A stretch of DNA of 64,000 nucleotides from positions 1 to 64,000 of the forward strand of contig JAJYLV010000002.1 in NCBI GenBank assembly GCA_021787445.1. The letters are read 5' to 3'. The stretch comes from Chloroflexota bacterium. GTDB lineage: Bacteria > Chloroflexota > Limnocylindria > P2-11E. Below, one piece after another: positions 51,687-62,448 of the stretch; positions within the stretch are counted from its first letter, which is position 1; every line of letters starts with the position of its first letter. The translations under genes and the position numbers were made by a program. The notes under the pieces are model-generated. The model had not been told where the DNA came from. It worked only from the letters and a program-made list of their open reading frames with translations, and ran no database searches.

Positions 51687-52349
51687 TTGGCGCCGCCGAG
51701 GATCGCGCCGAAGCGGCCCGACGGGCGGACCCTGCGGCGGAAGCGGTCCGCGACCGCGGCGGGCGCGAAGCTGCCGCGCCGGCAGGAGATATTCGACGCC
51801 GCGGCCCTCCTCATGGGACAGCGCGGGTTCGTCGGCACGACGATCGAGGAGGTCGCCCAGCAGCTCGAGCTGACGAAAGCGGCCCTCTACTACTACGTCA
51901 GCAACAAAGAGGAGCTCCTCTACCAGATCCTCGACCAGACGCTGACGCTCGCGCTCGAGCGGATCGCCGCCGTCGAGCGGTCGGAGGCGCCTCCGGCGAA
52001 GAAGATGGCCGACGTCGTCGAGACGTTCGTCCGGCTGGTGGCCGAGCGGCCGCAGTTCTTCACCGTTTACTTCCAGGAGAAGGGCCACCTCGGGCGCGAG
52101 CACCTGCGGGCGGTCACGCGCCAGGAGCGCCGGATCGTCGACGCCGTACGCCGCATCTACCGGCGCGGCGCCGCCGACCGATCGTTCCGACCGCTCGACC
52201 CCGTCGCCGCGACGTTCGGCGTGCTCGGGCTGTGCTTCTGGGTGTATCAGTGGTACCGCCCCGGAGGACGCCTATCCGTGGACGAGGTCGTTCGGACCTT
52301 CCAGGACCTCGCGGCCCGGGGGTATCTTGCCCAGCGGGCGGGCCGCTAA
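51687..52349 (+). CDS. TetR-family transcriptional regulator
   Basis: EIFDAAALLMGQRGFVGTTIEEVAQQLELTKAALYYYVSNKEELLYQILD. Confidence 0.92.
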   Translation: MAPPRIAPKRPDGRTLRRKRSATAAGAKLPRRQEIFDAAALLMGQRGFVGTTIEEVAQQLELTKAALYYYVSNKEELLYQILDQTLTLALERIAAVERSEAPPAKKMADVVETFVRLVAERPQFFTVYFQEKGHLGREHLRAVTRQERRIVDAVRRIYRRGAADRSFRPLDPVAATFGVLGLCFWVYQWYRPGGRLSVDEVVRTFQDLAARGYLAQRAGR

Positions 52350-52386
52350 GGCCTGTTCCCCGCCCGCCGGGCGGCGTATGCTCTTT

Positions 52387-52400
52387 ACTAACTAGTTAGT
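52387..52400 (+). promoter_or_regulatory. Perfect 14-bp palindrome ACTAACTAGTTAGT; candidate TetR operator
   Basis: Between the TetR gene and the diiron oxygenase gene, 30 bp before ATG 52431; AT-rich island in GC-rich DNA. Confidence 0.75.
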
Positions 52401-52430
52401 TAGATCGGGCCGATCGGACAGAGGTGCGAG

Positions 52431-53786
52431 ATGGCGGAGATCAAGCGCGACATGCCGCGTGAGTACCACGAGGCGGTCGTCCACTGGCAGAAGCACAACT
52501 TCCCCGACTACCCGAAGCTCGTCCAGCTCTGGGACCGCTACTTCCCGCGAGATGAGCCCTTCTGCCTCTGCGCGAAGCTCGCCGACGACGTCGACCCGGA
52601 GATCCAGCTCGGAGACCGCAAGGGTCAGCCGAAGGCGCTCAGCCCGAAGGAGCTGCCCCAGGACGCGGCGCACCTCCTCCTCGGCCAGATCCGCGCGCAG
52701 GCCTCGACGGAGTTCGGGTCGATCCAGCAGCACGAGGGGACGCTCGCGCGCGCGGCGGACCCTCAGGACCAAGCATGGGTCCTCCGCGTCATGGCGGAGG
52801 AGCTCCGCCACGGCTACCAGATGGTCCACCTGCTGACGAGCCAGGACTGGTCCTCGGTGACCGAGCAGAAGCCCGCGGACATGGTCGAGGAGATCCTCAA
52901 CATGAACACGGGCTCGCACGTTCTCGCGGCCTTCAACCTCGAGTTCGACAGCTTCACCGACAACGTCGTCTTCGCCGCCCTCATCGACCGGGTGGGGAAG
53001 TACCAGCTCTCGATGCAGAAGGTCTCGGCGTACGAGCCGTACGCCGCGAGCATGCCGCCGATGCTCAAGGAGGAGGCGTTCCACCTCGCCGCCGGGGTCG
53101 TGCCGCTCCGGCGCTGGGTCGAGCGTGCCGCGAAGGGCGACGCGCTGGTGACGATGGAGGTGATCCAGAAGAGCGTCGTGAAGTGGTTCGTTCGCGGTCT
53201 CGAGATGTTCGGCGACGACCGGCCGGGCGGCCACGGTGGCGATGACGCCGTCCGCATGGGGCTCAAGGACATGAACAACCGTCAGGCGCAGGACTCGTAC
53301 ATCGCCGAGGTCCAGAAGGTCCTCGACGACCTGAACGAGCGTTACGTTCGCGCGAAGCGGCCCGACCTCTCACGCGACGAGGCGGACGCCCTGTACGCCA
53401 AGCTGAAGCGCGAGAAGGGGAGCGCCGACGGCATCGCGTACGAGGACCTCCTGCGCCTTCCCGACCGGCGCTTCTTCCGGCGGCGCGGCGAGGGCGCGTT
53501 CCAGATGTACGGGTTCGACGGCCAGACGTTCGACGACCCCGAGAAGTGCATCGCGGACGTCGCGGCGCACCTGCCCGAGGCGTACCGCGCGTCGGTGGAC
53601 GTGCGGCACTGGTCGAACATGCTCCGGAAGGTGCACGCCGGCGAGGTGTCGTTGAAGGACGCGATCAAGAGCATGCCCCGCCTCGCGCGCGTCGGTGGCT
53701 CCTGCCCGTGCGCGCGCTCGGTGCGCTGGGTCATGGACGTCGACGGCGGCGGCGCGAGCGGCGAGGGCGCCCGCTTGCACCCCTAG
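52431..53786 (+). CDS. PaaA/BoxB-like ferritin-fold diiron oxygenase component
   Basis: EFGSIQQHEGTLARAADPQDQAWVLRVMAEELRHGYQM and KEEAFHLAAGV carboxylate/His pattern. Confidence 0.65.
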   Translation: MAEIKRDMPREYHEAVVHWQKHNFPDYPKLVQLWDRYFPRDEPFCLCAKLADDVDPEIQLGDRKGQPKALSPKELPQDAAHLLLGQIRAQASTEFGSIQQHEGTLARAADPQDQAWVLRVMAEELRHGYQMVHLLTSQDWSSVTEQKPADMVEEILNMNTGSHVLAAFNLEFDSFTDNVVFAALIDRVGKYQLSMQKVSAYEPYAASMPPMLKEEAFHLAAGVVPLRRWVERAAKGDALVTMEVIQKSVVKWFVRGLEMFGDDRPGGHGGDDAVRMGLKDMNNRQAQDSYIAEVQKVLDDLNERYVRAKRPDLSRDEADALYAKLKREKGSADGIAYEDLLRLPDRRFFRRRGEGAFQMYGFDGQTFDDPEKCIADVAAHLPEAYRASVDVRHWSNMLRKVHAGEVSLKDAIKSMPRLARVGGSCPCARSVRWVMDVDGGGASGEGARLHP

Positions 53787-53807
53787 CGGCTCGAGGCCGT
53801 CCCGGCG

Positions 53808-54266
53808 TCAGGTCGGCTCGGCCCCGACCTTCCTTCGGCAGTAGGCGTAGAGGGCGTCGAGGACGGGCCGCGACGCCTCACGCTGCCTCTGGTCGTCCGG
53901 ATAGTGGAGGTGCCGCAGGCCGTCGAGGATCGCCTCGACGCCCTGCGACTCCGGCGTGACCGTCTTGTCCGCCGTGTCCGCGCCGCGGATGACCTGTGCC
54001 ATGTACACGAGCGCGGGATCCGTGTCGAGGCCGTACGTGTCGACGAACGCGTCGAAGCTGCACTTCGCGCCGTGATGCCCCAGCTCGACGCCCTTCACAT
54101 CGAAGGGCGTCGCTCCCCGCTTCTGGGCTTCGCTCTCGACCTCCGCTCCGGGGACGTAAACGAACTCCGGCGTCTTGTCGACGAACCGCTCGATGAGCCA
54201 GGGGCAAGCGACGCGGTCGACGCGCGGGTGCTCGCGTGTGATCCAGCGCACGATCGATCCCTCCAT
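53808..54266 (-). CDS. Chromate resistance protein ChrB C-terminal domain-like, stand-alone
   Basis: VRWITREHPRVDRVACPWLIERFVDKTPEFVYVPGAEVESEAQKRGATPFDVKGVELGHHGAKCSFDAFVDTYGL. Confidence 0.85.
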   Translation of the reverse strand: MEGSIVRWITREHPRVDRVACPWLIERFVDKTPEFVYVPGAEVESEAQKRGATPFDVKGVELGHHGAKCSFDAFVDTYGLDTDPALVYMAQVIRGADTADKTVTPESQGVEAILDGLRHLHYPDDQRQREASRPVLDALYAYCRRKVGAEPT

Positions 54267-54268
54267 TC

Positions 54269-54724
54269 CTAGCGGCGCTTCGCGAAAGCCTTCGCGACCG
54301 AGCGCACGACGAGCAAGAAGACGATCGTCGCGATCTGACCGCCGACGATCGTCCTGTTCACGTCGATGGCCGGCCGCCACGTCACGGCGCCGTCCTTGAT
54401 GACGAACGCGCCTACGGGGCTCGCGGACATGGCAACGCCTCCGCCCCAACCGCGTCCCTGGCCTTGCGGCCCCTCACCACTTCCGCCGCCGCCACCGCCG
54501 CGCACGTTCGCGGCGGGGATGACCGTCACGCCGTCCTTCTCGATCGGCTCGCCGTACACGCGGCGGACCGTCATGACGTCCTTGGCGCGCTCCATCAGGC
54601 CCATGACCCCTCGTGGCTCCATGACATCGCCCGAACGCTTTGACGCGTCGAGCTCGACGATCTCGCCCTGGTGGCGATGGTGCTTGTCCTCGTGCTTCTC
54701 GTCGTGGTCGTCGTGATCCGACAC
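54269..54724 (-). CDS. YtfJ/GerW-like (sporulation protein family) with His/Asp-rich N-terminus
   Basis: AKDVMTVRRVYGEPIEKDGVTVIPAANVRGGGGGGSGEGPQGQGRGWGGGVAMSASPVGAFVIKDG; N-term VSDHDDHDEKHEDKHHRHQ; C-terminal TM. Confidence 0.8.
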   Translation of the reverse strand: MSDHDDHDEKHEDKHHRHQGEIVELDASKRSGDVMEPRGVMGLMERAKDVMTVRRVYGEPIEKDGVTVIPAANVRGGGGGGSGEGPQGQGRGWGGGVAMSASPVGAFVIKDGAVTWRPAIDVNRTIVGGQIATIVFLLVVRSVAKAFAKRR

Positions 54725-54765
54725 TCGCTGCCTCCGCTCTCGAGCCGCGCAGCGGCGGGACGTCG

Positions 54766-55890
54766 CTACGTCAGCCGATACTTCGCGATCTTCTTCTTGT
54801 CGAGCTCGAGCCCCAGGCCGGGCCGCCGCGGGACCGCGACGACGCCCTTCGTCGCCTTCGGCAGCGGCTCGGTGAACAGCTCGGCCAATGGATTGTCGAT
54901 CCACATCCATTCCGCCTTCCAGAGTCCGCTGACGGCCGCAGCCAGGTGCAGGGACGCGAGCTGGGCAACGCCGCAGGAGAAGCCTGTGTGGGGCGCGTAC
55001 CGGACGTTGTGGGCATGGACCAGTGCGCTCACGCGCATGCCGGCCGTGAATCCGCCGACGCGCGCGACGTCCGGCTGGATGATGTCGACGGCGCGCCGGC
55101 GCAGGAGCTCGCGGAAACCGAACACGCCGAACTCAGACTCGCCGCAGGCGAGGCCGATCGTCGTGTGCCGCCGGATCTGCTCGTAGCCGTCGATGTCGTC
55201 GGGGTAGACGGGCTCCTCGAGGAACGTGATGTCGTGGCGCTCGATCGCGTCGCAGAAGCGGATCGCCGTCGCCGCGTCATAGGCACCGTTCACGTCGATC
55301 CCGATCTCGACGCCCGGCCCCGCCGCCTCGCGAACGGCGCGCACGCTCTCGATGTCCATCCGAAAGCCGCCCAGGTCGGCGCTCCGTCCACACTTCATCT
55401 TGAGCGCGACGTGCCCCTTCTCGACCTGCTCGCGCGTCTCGCTCTGCATCGTGTCCAGATCCGCGATGTATACGGACGACCCGTACACCGGGACACGGTC
55501 ACGCCCCGCGCCGCCGAGCGCCTTGTACAAGGGGACCCCCTGTGCCTGCGCGACGATGTCCCAGAGCGCCTGGTCGACGCCGCTCATCGCTTCCTGGACG
55601 AAGCCGCGGTAGTGGCCCCAGCCGCGCAGGAGGCGCATCTCGTCGTCCCAGATGCCGCCCGCGTCGCGCGGGTCGCGGCCTTGGACGACCGGCCAGAGGA
55701 GGTCGCGGAGCACCGTGTCGGTCACCCTCGGGGCCCGGCGGGCGATGCACTCGCCGACGCCGGTGATGCCGTCGTCGGTCGTCAGCTCGACGAGCGTCGC
55801 CGTGAAGGCCGCGTAGGGCCCGATCCCGAACAGGATGGGCTTCTCGAGGCGGGCCTCCAGGACGTAGGTCTCGAGCTTGGCGATGCGCAC
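54766..55890 (-). CDS. Enolase-superfamily (mandelate racemase / muconate lactonizing) enzyme
   Basis: GVGECIARRAPRVT; LKMKCGRS; IGIDVNGAYDAATAIRF; FLEEPVYPDDIDGYEQIRRHT; DIIQPDVARVGGFTAGMRV. Confidence 0.9.
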   Translation of the reverse strand: MRIAKLETYVLEARLEKPILFGIGPYAAFTATLVELTTDDGITGVGECIARRAPRVTDTVLRDLLWPVVQGRDPRDAGGIWDDEMRLLRGWGHYRGFVQEAMSGVDQALWDIVAQAQGVPLYKALGGAGRDRVPVYGSSVYIADLDTMQSETREQVEKGHVALKMKCGRSADLGGFRMDIESVRAVREAAGPGVEIGIDVNGAYDAATAIRFCDAIERHDITFLEEPVYPDDIDGYEQIRRHTTIGLACGESEFGVFGFRELLRRRAVDIIQPDVARVGGFTAGMRVSALVHAHNVRYAPHTGFSCGVAQLASLHLAAAVSGLWKAEWMWIDNPLAELFTEPLPKATKGVVAVPRRPGLGLELDKKKIAKYRLT

Positions 55891-55947
55891 CGGAGGGGTA
55901 GCCTAGCGAGGGCGGGCTCGGAGGCCCTGAGCCGCCAGCACCCCCGC

Positions 55948-55977
55948 TTGACAGCCCTTGGACCTGCGGCCTATGGT
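55948..55977 (+). promoter_or_regulatory. Sigma70-type promoter of groESL
   Basis: TTGACA (55948-55953) - 18 nt - TATGGT (55972-55977). Confidence 0.75.
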
Positions 55978-55978
55978 C

Positions 55979-56005
55979 TTAGCAGTCTCGCGGGGCGAGT
56001 GCTAA
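55979..56005 (+). promoter_or_regulatory. CIRCE element (HrcA operator)
   Basis: TTAGCAGTC-N9-GAGTGCTAA; one mismatch from TTAGCACTC-N9-GAGTGCTAA. Confidence 0.93.
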
Positions 56006-56085
56006 AGACCCCTTTGGGCGTCCGAACTGTGGGTCAGCGCGCCCCGTGACCGATATCGGATGCACACAGACGGAGGGAGCAGACC

Positions 56086-58069
<1,984 letters not shown>

Positions 58070-58094
58070 GGCCCCTACTACCTCCTCGCGCGAC

Positions 58095-58137
58095 GCACGA
58101 GCCCGGCCGTACGGCCGGGCTCGTGCCTTTCTTCTTC
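58095..58137 (+). terminator. Intrinsic terminator of groESL
   Basis: Perfect 32-bp palindrome gcacgagcccggccgtacggccgggctcgtgc followed by ctttcttcttct. Confidence 0.92.
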
Positions 58138-58199
58138 TCCGGCATGTCGTCCACCGCCGCGCTCGGAGGTGACCCCAGAGACGGAGCCGACCCGGGGCC

Positions 58200-59006
58200 T
58201 CAGCGCTGCTCGGCCGCGGCTCCGGCGATCCACGGGAAGAACGTCGCTTGGACCCACTTCACGAGCATGACGTTCGCGACCCCGAACATCGACGAGATGA
58301 ACACGACCGCGAGGAGGCGTCCCGTCAGGAACGAGTTCCCGTAGGTGATCAGGAGGTAGCCGAGGCCCGTCAGGCTGACCTCCATCTCGCTGACGATCAT
58401 GCCGATGATCGCGAGCCCGGCGGACACGCGCACGCCGGCGAGGATGTACGGGACGGCGGCCGGGAGCGTGATCTTCCGGAGCATGTCGGTCTCCGACAGG
58501 CCGAAGGCCGCTCCGACATCGACGTACCCACGGTTGACGTTGCGCATGCCGGCGACGGTGTTGAGGAGCACGGGCCAGAGCGTGATGAGGAAGATGAAGA
58601 GCAGCCGGGCGTTCTGACTGATGCCGACCCAGATGATGACGAGCGGGATGATGACGACGAGCGGCGTCGCGTTCAGGAAGTTGACGAACGGGCTGAGCAC
58701 CTTGTCGACCAGCTCGTAGCGCCCCATGAGCAGTCCGAGGCCGATCCCGGCGGCTATTCCGATCGAGCCGCCGATCACCAGCTCCTCGAGCGACTCCGCC
58801 AGCGGGTCGAAGATGACGCCTCGCGTGACGAGCTGAACGAGGTCGCCGGCGATCGCCGCGGGGGTCGAGATGAGGATCGGGTTCAGGAAGAGTCCCGACC
58901 ATTGCCAGACGGCGAGCACCGCCGCCACCGCGGCCGCCGGCAGGAGCGGCTCGAGCTTGCGGCTCGGCCTCGCGCGGCGGCGCTGGGCGACCACGATCCC
59001 GCTCAC
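58200..59006 (-). CDS. ABC transporter permease (SsuC/TauC/nitrate type)
   Basis: GIGLGLLMGRYELVDKVLSPFVNFLNATPLVVIIPLVIIWVGI; VGAAFGLSETDMLRKITLPAAVPYILAGVRVSAG. Confidence 0.92.
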   Translation of the reverse strand: MSGIVVAQRRRARPSRKLEPLLPAAAVAAVLAVWQWSGLFLNPILISTPAAIAGDLVQLVTRGVIFDPLAESLEELVIGGSIGIAAGIGLGLLMGRYELVDKVLSPFVNFLNATPLVVIIPLVIIWVGISQNARLLFIFLITLWPVLLNTVAGMRNVNRGYVDVGAAFGLSETDMLRKITLPAAVPYILAGVRVSAGLAIIGMIVSEMEVSLTGLGYLLITYGNSFLTGRLLAVVFISSMFGVANVMLVKWVQATFFPWIAGAAAEQR

Positions 59007-59785
59007 ACGAGGACCTCGTCGCGCACGCCGAGATGCTGGATGATCGACTCGCGCATCTCGATCGCGCGCGTGTCGCCCCGCACGTTGAACTCCCAGCGCG
59101 GGTGCGGCAGTCCGACGTCGAGGACGTCGGTCACCCGGCCGGGCTTGCCCTGGAAGAGCGCGATGCGATCGCTCAGGAAGATCGCCTCATCGACGTCGTG
59201 CGTGACGAAGACGACGGTCGTGCCGAGCTTCGACCAGAGCTTCGAGATCTCGATCTGGAGCGTCTCACGCGTGAAGTTGTCGAGATGGCCGAAGGGCTCG
59301 TCCATGAGCAGCACCTTGGGGTGCAGGGCGAGCGCTCGCGCGACGCCGACACGCTGCTGCATCCCGCCGGAGAGCGTGTAGGGCGGCACGTTCGCCACGT
59401 CCTCGAGCCCGACCATGCGCAGCGCCTCCAGGGCGATCCGTCGCCTGTCGGCGGCGGGCGTGCCGCGCGCCTCGAGGCCGATCTCCACGTTCTCCCGGAC
59501 GTTCCGCCACGGCAGCAGATTGATGTCCTGGAACACGAACCCGATGTCCCGGCTGACGCCCGTCAGCTCCCGGCCGTTGAAGACGATCCGGCCGTCGCTC
59601 GGCTCCGCGAGGCCGTCGAGGATCCGCAACAGGGTCGTCTTCCCGCAGCCGCTCGGCCCCACGAAGCTCATGAACTCGCCCTCTCGGATGCCCAGGCTCA
59701 CGTCGCGCAGCGCCTCGACGCGCCGCTGCGGCGTCTCGTAGACATGGCTCACATGCTCGATCTCGAGCACGGTCGCTCCTTTCAT
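59003..59785 (-). CDS. ABC transporter ATP-binding protein (SsuB/TauB/NrtD type)
   Basis: SFVGPSGCGKTTLLRILDGLAEPSDG; YTLSGGMQQRVGVARALALHPKVLLMDEPFGHLDNFTRE. Confidence 0.94.
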   Translation of the reverse strand: MKGATVLEIEHVSHVYETPQRRVEALRDVSLGIREGEFMSFVGPSGCGKTTLLRILDGLAEPSDGRIVFNGRELTGVSRDIGFVFQDINLLPWRNVRENVEIGLEARGTPAADRRRIALEALRMVGLEDVANVPPYTLSGGMQQRVGVARALALHPKVLLMDEPFGHLDNFTRETLQIEISKLWSKLGTTVVFVTHDVDEAIFLSDRIALFQGKPGRVTDVLDVGLPHPRWEFNVRGDTRAIEMRESIIQHLGVRDEVLV

Positions 59786-60612
59786 CGCCTCGGCGCGGCG
59801 GACGCCGCGACCCACGGGAAGTACCGGTACTGGAACGCCTTGAGCAGCCCGAAGAGCATCATCGCGAGGCCCGTGCTCGTGATGATCGCCGCGATCAGGT
59901 AGTCGGTCTGGAAGAACGAGCCGTAGTTCTCCGTGAGGCCCCCGAGGCCGCTCTCGCCGACCTCCTGGCCCCCGAGGATCATGCCGACCGTCGCCTGCGC
60001 GAGGGCGACGCGCAGCCCGGCGATCATGTACGGCGCCGCCGCGGGAAGGAACACCTTCCACGTGAGCGCGATGCCGCTCAGGCCGAACGCACGCCCGACC
60101 TCGGCGTAGCCACGGCCGACGTTCCGGATGCCCGCGAGCGTGTTGATGACGAGGGTCCACAGGCAGATGACCGTGATGAAGGCGATGCGGGAACGGACGT
60201 CGGTGCCGAACCAGATCTCCATGAGAGGCAAGAGCGCGATCGTCGGCGTCGCGTTGAAGAAGTTGACGAACGGGTCGATCGTTCGTTCGACCAGACGGAC
60301 ACGGCCCATCGCCGTCCCCAGACCGAAGCCCACGACCATGGCGATCCCGAGACCGACGACCATCTCCCACAGGCTCGAGAGGAAGGCGCTGGGCAGCGTG
60401 CCATCGGCGACGATCTTGACGAACGCGCTAAGGACCGAGGCCGGCGTCGCGATGAATATCGGGTTCATGAACGCGCCGGAGAGCTGCCACAGGCCGAGCA
60501 CGACGCCGATGGCGGCGACGCGCAGGATCTCGCCCCGCCAGGCCGGTGCGCGCGCACCCCGCCGCGGTCGCACCGCGGCAATGGGCAGCTCGACCGCACC
60601 GGCCTGGCGCAT
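59782..60612 (-). CDS. ABC transporter permease, second SsuC-like paralogue
   Basis: GLGTAMGRVRLVERTIDPFVNFFNATPTIALLPLMEIWFGT; VGRAFGLSGIALTWKVFLPAAAPYMIAGLRVALAQ. Confidence 0.92.
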   Translation of the reverse strand: MRQAGAVELPIAAVRPRRGARAPAWRGEILRVAAIGVVLGLWQLSGAFMNPIFIATPASVLSAFVKIVADGTLPSAFLSSLWEMVVGLGIAMVVGFGLGTAMGRVRLVERTIDPFVNFFNATPTIALLPLMEIWFGTDVRSRIAFITVICLWTLVINTLAGIRNVGRGYAEVGRAFGLSGIALTWKVFLPAAAPYMIAGLRVALAQATVGMILGGQEVGESGLGGLTENYGSFFQTDYLIAAIITSTGLAMMLFGLLKAFQYRYFPWVAASAAPRR

Positions 60613-60625
60613 CAGACCAGAGGTG

Positions 60626-61732
60626 CTACTTCTCGAACGCGGCGGCGTGCGCCTTGAAGTACGCGACCGCGTCCGTCCACGGCTTGGTCACCGCCCACTG
60701 CGAGATGGGCCGGTCGCCCTGTCCCTTGATCTGACCCGACTTCTTGGCGGAGTCGAAGTTCTTCTGGAGCGTGGCGGTATCCATGCCGCTGCCGTCGAAC
60801 GGCCACGGCTGCGCCTTGGCGAGAGCGTCATAGCCGCTCGACGCCTCGGCCGAGGTGATCGCTTTCTTCGTGTACGCGACCGCGTTCTGGACCCACTGCG
60901 CCTTGTCCTTGTCGAATACCCAGGCGGCGTGGAGCCAGGCGAGGTCGATCGCCTCCGCCGTCGCGGGGTTCGCCTTGAGCCAATCCGCCGTTGCGGTCAT
61001 GTAGCTGTCGGCGTCCCACGGCTCGAGCGTCGCACCGTTCGCCAGGACGCTGACCGTCCCGCTCTTCTGGAGCTTTCCGAGCGCGTCCGCGTGCACGAAT
61101 GCGACGTCGACCTGGTGCTGGACCATCTGGTTGACGGAGTTCCCGTTCGAGCCCGTCAGCTGGACCTTGACGTCGCTCCGTGTCAGACCCGCCTTCGCGA
61201 GAGCGCCGTCGAGCAGGTAGTTGTCCGGCGAAACGGTCGTCGCGATCGCGACCGTCTTCCCCTTGAGCTCAGAGAGCGACGACAGCTTGCTGGACACCAT
61301 GAGGTAGTCCACATGGACCTGGTTGTTGCCGAAGATGTTCAGGCCGGCGTCGAGGTCCGTCGGGAGCGGTCCTGCCGTCGCCTGGAGCTGGCCGCTCACG
61401 ACCGCGAGCTGTGTCGTGTTGCTGCTACCGAGCTGAAGGTCGGCGTTCGCGCCCCACTTCTTCAGCTCCTGGACGGTGATGTAGACGACCGTGTCCCCGA
61501 TCGTCGCGTCGCCCGCCGCGTTCCCGAGATGGACCGTCAGCCCGGTGAGGTCGGGTGTGCCGTCGGACTTGAAGTGGAGCGTCGTCGCCGAATATCCGGC
61601 CGTCGAAGGCGCCGCACTGGCGGCCGTGGTCGCTGCCGGAGCGCTCGAGCCCGAGGTCGCCGCCGGAGTCGATCCGCCGCATGCCGCCGCCAAGACGAGG
61701 CCCACGAGTGTCGACGCGATCAGTCGAGCCAT
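60626..61732 (-). CDS. ABC transporter substrate-binding lipoprotein (NMT1/SsuA-like)
   Basis: Lipobox LAAAC; LSELKGKTVAIATTVSPDNYLLDGALAKAGLTRSDVKVQLTGSNGNSVNQMVQHQVDVAFVH. Confidence 0.88.
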   Translation of the reverse strand: MARLIASTLVGLVLAAACGGSTPAATSGSSAPAATTAASAAPSTAGYSATTLHFKSDGTPDLTGLTVHLGNAAGDATIGDTVVYITVQELKKWGANADLQLGSSNTTQLAVVSGQLQATAGPLPTDLDAGLNIFGNNQVHVDYLMVSSKLSSLSELKGKTVAIATTVSPDNYLLDGALAKAGLTRSDVKVQLTGSNGNSVNQMVQHQVDVAFVHADALGKLQKSGTVSVLANGATLEPWDADSYMTATADWLKANPATAEAIDLAWLHAAWVFDKDKAQWVQNAVAYTKKAITSAEASSGYDALAKAQPWPFDGSGMDTATLQKNFDSAKKSGQIKGQGDRPISQWAVTKPWTDAVAYFKAHAAAFEK

Positions 61733-61944
61733 GCGTCCCCCCTACTTCCTCTGGTGCCGACCCTCGAGCGCGCGCCCGTGGTCGGCCCGTGCTCGCCGCA
61801 GATCGGACTGATGTTATGACCATTGCACCAGACCTTGTGCATGTTGGCCATTTGTCCGGTCTTCTCATGGCCCTGGTGGCGCCTCGTCGTCGCGGGACGA
61901 GCGCGGACGATGATGCGAAACGTCTTCGATCACAGTGGGCGGGA

Positions 61945-62448
61945 ATGACCGATCTCGCGCTCTTGCTCCTGCGCCTCACGGTGGGGTCGTTCATGTTCGT
62001 CCATGGATCGCAGAAGCTCTTCGGCTGGTTCGGCGGCAAAGGCGTCTCCGGTGCGATGGAGATGCTCGGGAAGCGAGGCGTGCGCCCGGAGTGGCTGTGG
62101 GGCACGGCCGCCGCGCTCGCCATGACGGGCGGTGCCGCGGCGACACTGCTGGGGTTCCTCGATCCGATCGGTCCGCTCTGCATCGTCGCGACGATGCTCG
62201 CGGTCGTCACTCTCGGCCGGCATAGGGGCTTCTTCGCGCACCGGGGCGGCAACGAGCACGCCTACCTCTATCTGCTCACGGCGCTCGCGCTCGGTCTATC
62301 CGGCCCCGGGAGGTTCTCGCTGGACGCCGCGCTGGGGATCGCGCTGCCCGTCCCGCTGCTCTTCGCGGCGATCGCCCTCGCGGCGACCGGCCTCGTCGCG
62401 GTCCACGCGGCGCGGACGGCTCGCGACGGAGGAACGGCGCGCGCATGA
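61945..62448 (+). CDS. DoxX-family membrane protein
   Basis: LLLLRLTVGSFMFVHGSQKLFGWFGGKGVSGAMEML; longer in-frame start at 61867 possible. Confidence 0.85.
   Translation: MTDLALLLLRLTVGSFMFVHGSQKLFGWFGGKGVSGAMEMLGKRGVRPEWLWGTAAALAMTGGAAATLLGFLDPIGPLCIVATMLAVVTLGRHRGFFAHRGGNEHAYLYLLTALALGLSGPGRFSLDAALGIALPVPLLFAAIALAATGLVAVHAARTARDGGTARA

Noticed and set aside
61740-61944. Divergent intergenic region with GCAC...GTGC dyad near 61830
   Set aside because: Arms only 4 bp; likely promoters but no confident site.
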